Below, in pieces: positions 22,282-24,201 of a stretch of DNA of 24,201 bases. Below the pieces are notes generated by a model. That model saw only the letters and a program-made list of their open reading frames with translations. It searched no databases and had not been told where the DNA came from. The DNA lies in IMG/VR virus record IMGVR_UViG_3300032516_005935, positions 1 to 24,201 of that record. The stretch is one strand, 5' to 3'. The position numbers and the translations under genes were made by a program. The stretch is from a virus. Numbering within the stretch: position 1 is the first letter of the stretch; each line of letters opens with the position of its first letter.

Positions 22282-22569
22282 ATGGATGACCTAGATAAAA
22301 CATTGGCGGGGTTAGTCGAGAAATATTTGCGCTCGCATAACATGGAAAGTCATCTTCAAGACCAACTCGATTCACACGTGGTGCTAGCAGTTGATATTCG
22401 TCTAGCACTTCGATCCGCATACTTGCATGGCTTCCAGGCTGCGGGCGGATTGGTCGCAGAAAACCCGCCGGAAACGGTTTTTCGTGACCCTTTGCTTTGC
22501 GTGAAAGAAGAGCCAAAACCAAAGTGGTACGTGCCCGGCGGGTCTTTGCCGGGGGAAGGAAGAAAGTAG
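22282..22569 (+). CDS. Small hypothetical protein
   Basis: A 95-residue product; ATG 22282 follows CGGAG, and the longer frame from 22252 would start inside the terminator hairpin. The N-terminal two thirds are helical and acidic, with DIRLALRSAYLHGFQAAGG resembling an amphipathic helix. The end is Pro/Gly-rich (PKWYVPGGSLPGEGRK), where the DNA forms a hairpin (CCCGGC/GCCGGG at 22534-22553). Not recognised. Confidence 0.65.
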   Translation: MDDLDKTLAGLVEKYLRSHNMESHLQDQLDSHVVLAVDIRLALRSAYLHGFQAAGGLVAENPPETVFRDPLLCVKEEPKPKWYVPGGSLPGEGRK

Positions 22570-22702
22570 TAATTTTGGCAACGCTGGAATTTTTTAGCAT
22601 GAAATACGAGAGAGCCTCGAAATTCAAGGCCTCGAATTATTTCTATACGGAATTTCGAAGAGGGGTGATATCGATATCGAGGAGAGCGGGGAGGACTTCA
22701 TC

Positions 22703-22915
22703 ATGGATACCGCAACGGATTTCAGCGCGGCGACGGGTGTACTCGAACAACAGTTTGCGCTCGTGAGAAAGGCCGTGCAAGACCTTGAAGACGAGTGCGC
22801 TATCATTTCACAACACGTGAAGGAGGTCAGAGTACTAGCAGAAATATATCGTAGGTCGCTCTCGCGGGTGACCTTGCAAGAGGTGAAAGATGAGCAGAGA
22901 GAACGAACGGATTGA
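22703..22915 (+). CDS. Small helical hypothetical protein
   Basis: A 70-residue, strongly helical product with a likely coiled coil (LEQQFALVRKAVQDLEDECAI). ATG 22703 has GGGGAGG upstream. The same frame is open back to 22598 with protein-like codons (SLEIQGLELFLYGISKRG) but no ATG, GTG or TTG, so a longer form would need a rare start. Its end overlaps the next gene by 26 bases. Confidence 0.65.
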   Translation: MDTATDFSAATGVLEQQFALVRKAVQDLEDECAIISQHVKEVRVLAEIYRRSLSRVTLQEVKDEQRERTD

Positions 22916-23408
22916 GAATTTGATTTCACACGCCGACGCGCAAAAGGAAGAAGCGCTCTTGCGTCAATGGCGAGAAGGACACCTCGGTCACGAGCAGGCG
23001 CTCGCCGAGCTCAAGAAGATTATGCTTACTCGATACGGTCTCGACACGTATCCGAGGTGGTGCTCAATGCGCCCCGTCGATGTTTGCGATAGCGAATACT
23101 GCGAGGACAAGGACGTCAAGTTTGCGAGCGAGCATGGCAACATCTCGTGCACGCCCGAGCAATTCGAGATCTACGAGGAGATCAAAGAGAAACTCCCTGA
23201 GGGTTGGTCGGCGACTCTTCGAGCGCACGTCGGCAGATGCCAGCGATGCGGTGCCCGTCGACGAGTCGTCACATGCACGATAGGAATGAGAATCGGAGTC
23301 GAGGTCTACCATTACGAGGTGACGATCTCGAAAATATCGAATAAACTCTGCCGACAGGGAGAGCCGATCTCAGAGCAGTATGGAAAGAAAAAGTTCTCAA
23401 AGCGATAG
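22890..23408 (+). CDS. Hypothetical protein with zinc-like Cys pair
   Basis: A 172-residue product; ATG 22890 follows AGGTG within the upstream ORF. The N-terminal third is a charged helix. The C-terminal two thirds are Cys-rich, with WCSMRPVDVCDSEYC and CQRCGARRRVVTC, consistent with one or two structural zinc sites. Not recognised. Confidence 0.7.
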   Translation: MSRENERIENLISHADAQKEEALLRQWREGHLGHEQALAELKKIMLTRYGLDTYPRWCSMRPVDVCDSEYCEDKDVKFASEHGNISCTPEQFEIYEEIKEKLPEGWSATLRAHVGRCQRCGARRRVVTCTIGMRIGVEVYHYEVTISKISNKLCRQGEPISEQYGKKKFSKR

Positions 23409-23425
23409 TTTCACAGGTAGTTAAT

Positions 23426-23438
23426 AGCGCATGGCGCT
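23426..23438 (+). promoter_or_regulatory. RTG-loop hairpin leader 9
   Basis: AGCGC-ATG-GCGCT: relative to leader 5 the loop-closing T-A pair becomes C-G and the loop GTG becomes ATG. AAGGGAG and ATG 23454 follow; TTCACAGGTAGT lies upstream as before leader 5. Confidence 0.7.
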
Positions 23439-23453
23439 CAAGGGAGAAAAATT

Positions 23454-24074
23454 ATGGGAAGAGAAATCTATCGGGTGCCTCTTGATTTCAATTGGCCTTT
23501 GCGCAAAGTGTGGCAAGGCTTTCTGAATCCGTACTGGAAGCAATGCGCGCATTGTGGCGGCACAGGCGCAACGGCGGGCGACCGCTGGTTCAATAAATGG
23601 TTGGAAGAGTTTCAGATATCGGCGACCAACCCCACGGATGCCAATAGAAACGCACGCGCAAAAGAACTCCATGAGTTATTCGTCGCGTTATCGGGCGAGC
23701 CCAAAGGAGTGGTACTTCTAGAATGGGGACAGACGTTCAGTCTCAAACAAAAACTCCTCGAGATAGCAGGTCTCCCCGGTTGGGGAAGGTGCACCGCCTG
23801 TGATAGTACGGGCATCGATGCCGCGGTCAAAGCAAAGTACGAAGCGTGGGAGGAAGAGTTGCCGCCCGAGGGTGAGGGGTATCAGCTCTGGGAAACGGTA
23901 AGCGAAGGCTCGCCCATCTCGCCGGTATTTCCGACGAAGGAAACGTTTGTCGACTATCTCGTCACGCAAGGTTACTCGAGAGAGGCGGCGTTGAATTTCG
24001 TCGAGCATGGATGGGCTCCCACGATGATGGTGAGAGACGGAATGGTTTTGAAAGACATCGAGTCATGTCGATGA
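23454..24074 (+). CDS. Phage-type hypothetical protein with Cys-pair zinc motifs
   Basis: A 206-residue product of a type I know from phage genomes. The opening YRVPLDFNWPLRKVWQGFLNPY is characteristic, followed by CAHCGGTG and, after a helical insert, CTACDSTG; the four cysteines look like a DnaJ-like zinc finger split by about 80 residues. Function in that group is not established. The start is set by leader 23426-23438 and AAGGGAG. The CRISPR-like repeat begins at the base after its stop codon. Confidence 0.8.
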   Translation: MGREIYRVPLDFNWPLRKVWQGFLNPYWKQCAHCGGTGATAGDRWFNKWLEEFQISATNPTDANRNARAKELHELFVALSGEPKGVVLLEWGQTFSLKQKLLEIAGLPGWGRCTACDSTGIDAAVKAKYEAWEEELPPEGEGYQLWETVSEGSPISPVFPTKETFVDYLVTQGYSREAALNFVEHGWAPTMMVRDGMVLKDIESCR

Positions 24075-24164
24075 TGTTTCCCCGCACACGCGGGGCTGAA
24101 CCGACCGCGGGCATGGTGCTCAGTTGGGTCTATCAGTATTCCCCGCACGCGCGGGGCAAAAGAA
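24075..24164 (+). CRISPR. Type I-E-like mini-array: two repeats, one 32-base spacer
   Basis: Repeat 1 (24075-24103) has the core TTCCCCGCACACGCGGGG and the ending TGAACCG, close to the type I-E repeat known in many bacteria. Repeat 2 (24136-24164) shares TTCCCCGCAC-CGCGGGGC with one change and diverges at its 3' end (AAAAGAA), as terminal repeats often do. The two CCCC blocks start 61 bases apart (24080 and 24141), exactly 29 + 32, the type I-E period. Each repeat folds as CCCCGC/GCGGGG. No cas gene is in the window. It could also be two stray hairpins. Confidence 0.5.
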
Positions 24165-24201
24165 AATGCCGCCCGACCTCCTCAGAAAAGATCGAGCGGC
24201 A
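24157..24201 (-). terminator. Terminator for a minus-strand transcript from the right
   Basis: TGCCGCCCGA (24167-24176) pairs with TCGAGCGGCA (24192-24201) with a single C-A mismatch. Read on the minus strand the hairpin is followed by TTTTCTTTTG, a normal rho-independent layout. It implies a convergent gene beyond the right edge. The T-run overlaps the diverged end of CRISPR-like repeat 2. Confidence 0.6.

Noticed and set aside
22599-22766. An ATG ORF of 55 codons (MKYERASKFK...).
   Set aside because: No SD, Arg/Ser-rich translation, and it overlaps a better-supported gene at 22703 in another frame.

Overview
The window reads as part of the genome of a tailed double-stranded DNA bacteriophage, or a closely related mobile replicon. 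All supported genes lie on the + strand, are tightly packed and often share ATGA start/stop overlaps. They include a nearly complete phage-type replication and recombination set. No capsid, tail, lysis or integrase gene is visible. The host cannot be named from the sequence. SD-type ribosome binding sites and sigma70-like promoters point to a bacterium, and a type I-E CRISPR-like repeat pair at the right end hints at a host carrying that CRISPR type.

Layout. (1) 1-8.0 kb, replication: a left-truncated, possible replication-initiator gene with iteron-like repeats and a large inverted repeat inside it; a DnaB-like helicase; a DnaG/TOPRIM primase; three small ORFs; and a family A DNA polymerase fused to a degenerate family-4 uracil-DNA-glycosylase-like domain. 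(2) 8.0-14.1 kb, recombination: two small proteins, a gp32-like zinc-containing SSB, a structured 275-base leader, a RecA/UvsX-like recombinase, and an SbcD/gp47-like and SbcC/gp46-like nuclease pair with a small Cys-pair ORF between them. (3) 14.1-15.8 kb: a ParB-like protein and an ABC-ATPase/GNAT fusion, looking more A/T-rich than the neighbours and possibly acquired separately. (4) 15.8-18.3 kb: a VWA protein and a zinc-ribbon/FHA protein, a possible 26-residue membrane peptide, and a Cys-rich protein. (5) 18.3-24.1 kb: an array of small unrecognised genes. Nine of them are preceded by a small hairpin with an ATG or GTG triplet in the loop, placed directly against the Shine-Dalgarno sequence. 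(6) 24.07-24.20 kb: two CRISPR-like repeats with exactly 61-base periodicity, then a terminator for the opposite strand.

How it fits together: initiator, helicase, primase and polymerase form the fork; SSB, RecA-like protein and the Mre11/Rad50-type nuclease would run recombination-dependent replication as in T4. Two copies of an unusual A-rich box (before the helicase and after the polymerase) may mark phage-specific promoters. The 18.3-24 kb block looks like a modular accessory region whose genes share promoter, hairpin and SD cassettes. The most novel items are this hairpin-SD family with compensatory base changes, the structured leader before the recA-like gene, the CRISPR-like pair, and the VWA-FHA pair.
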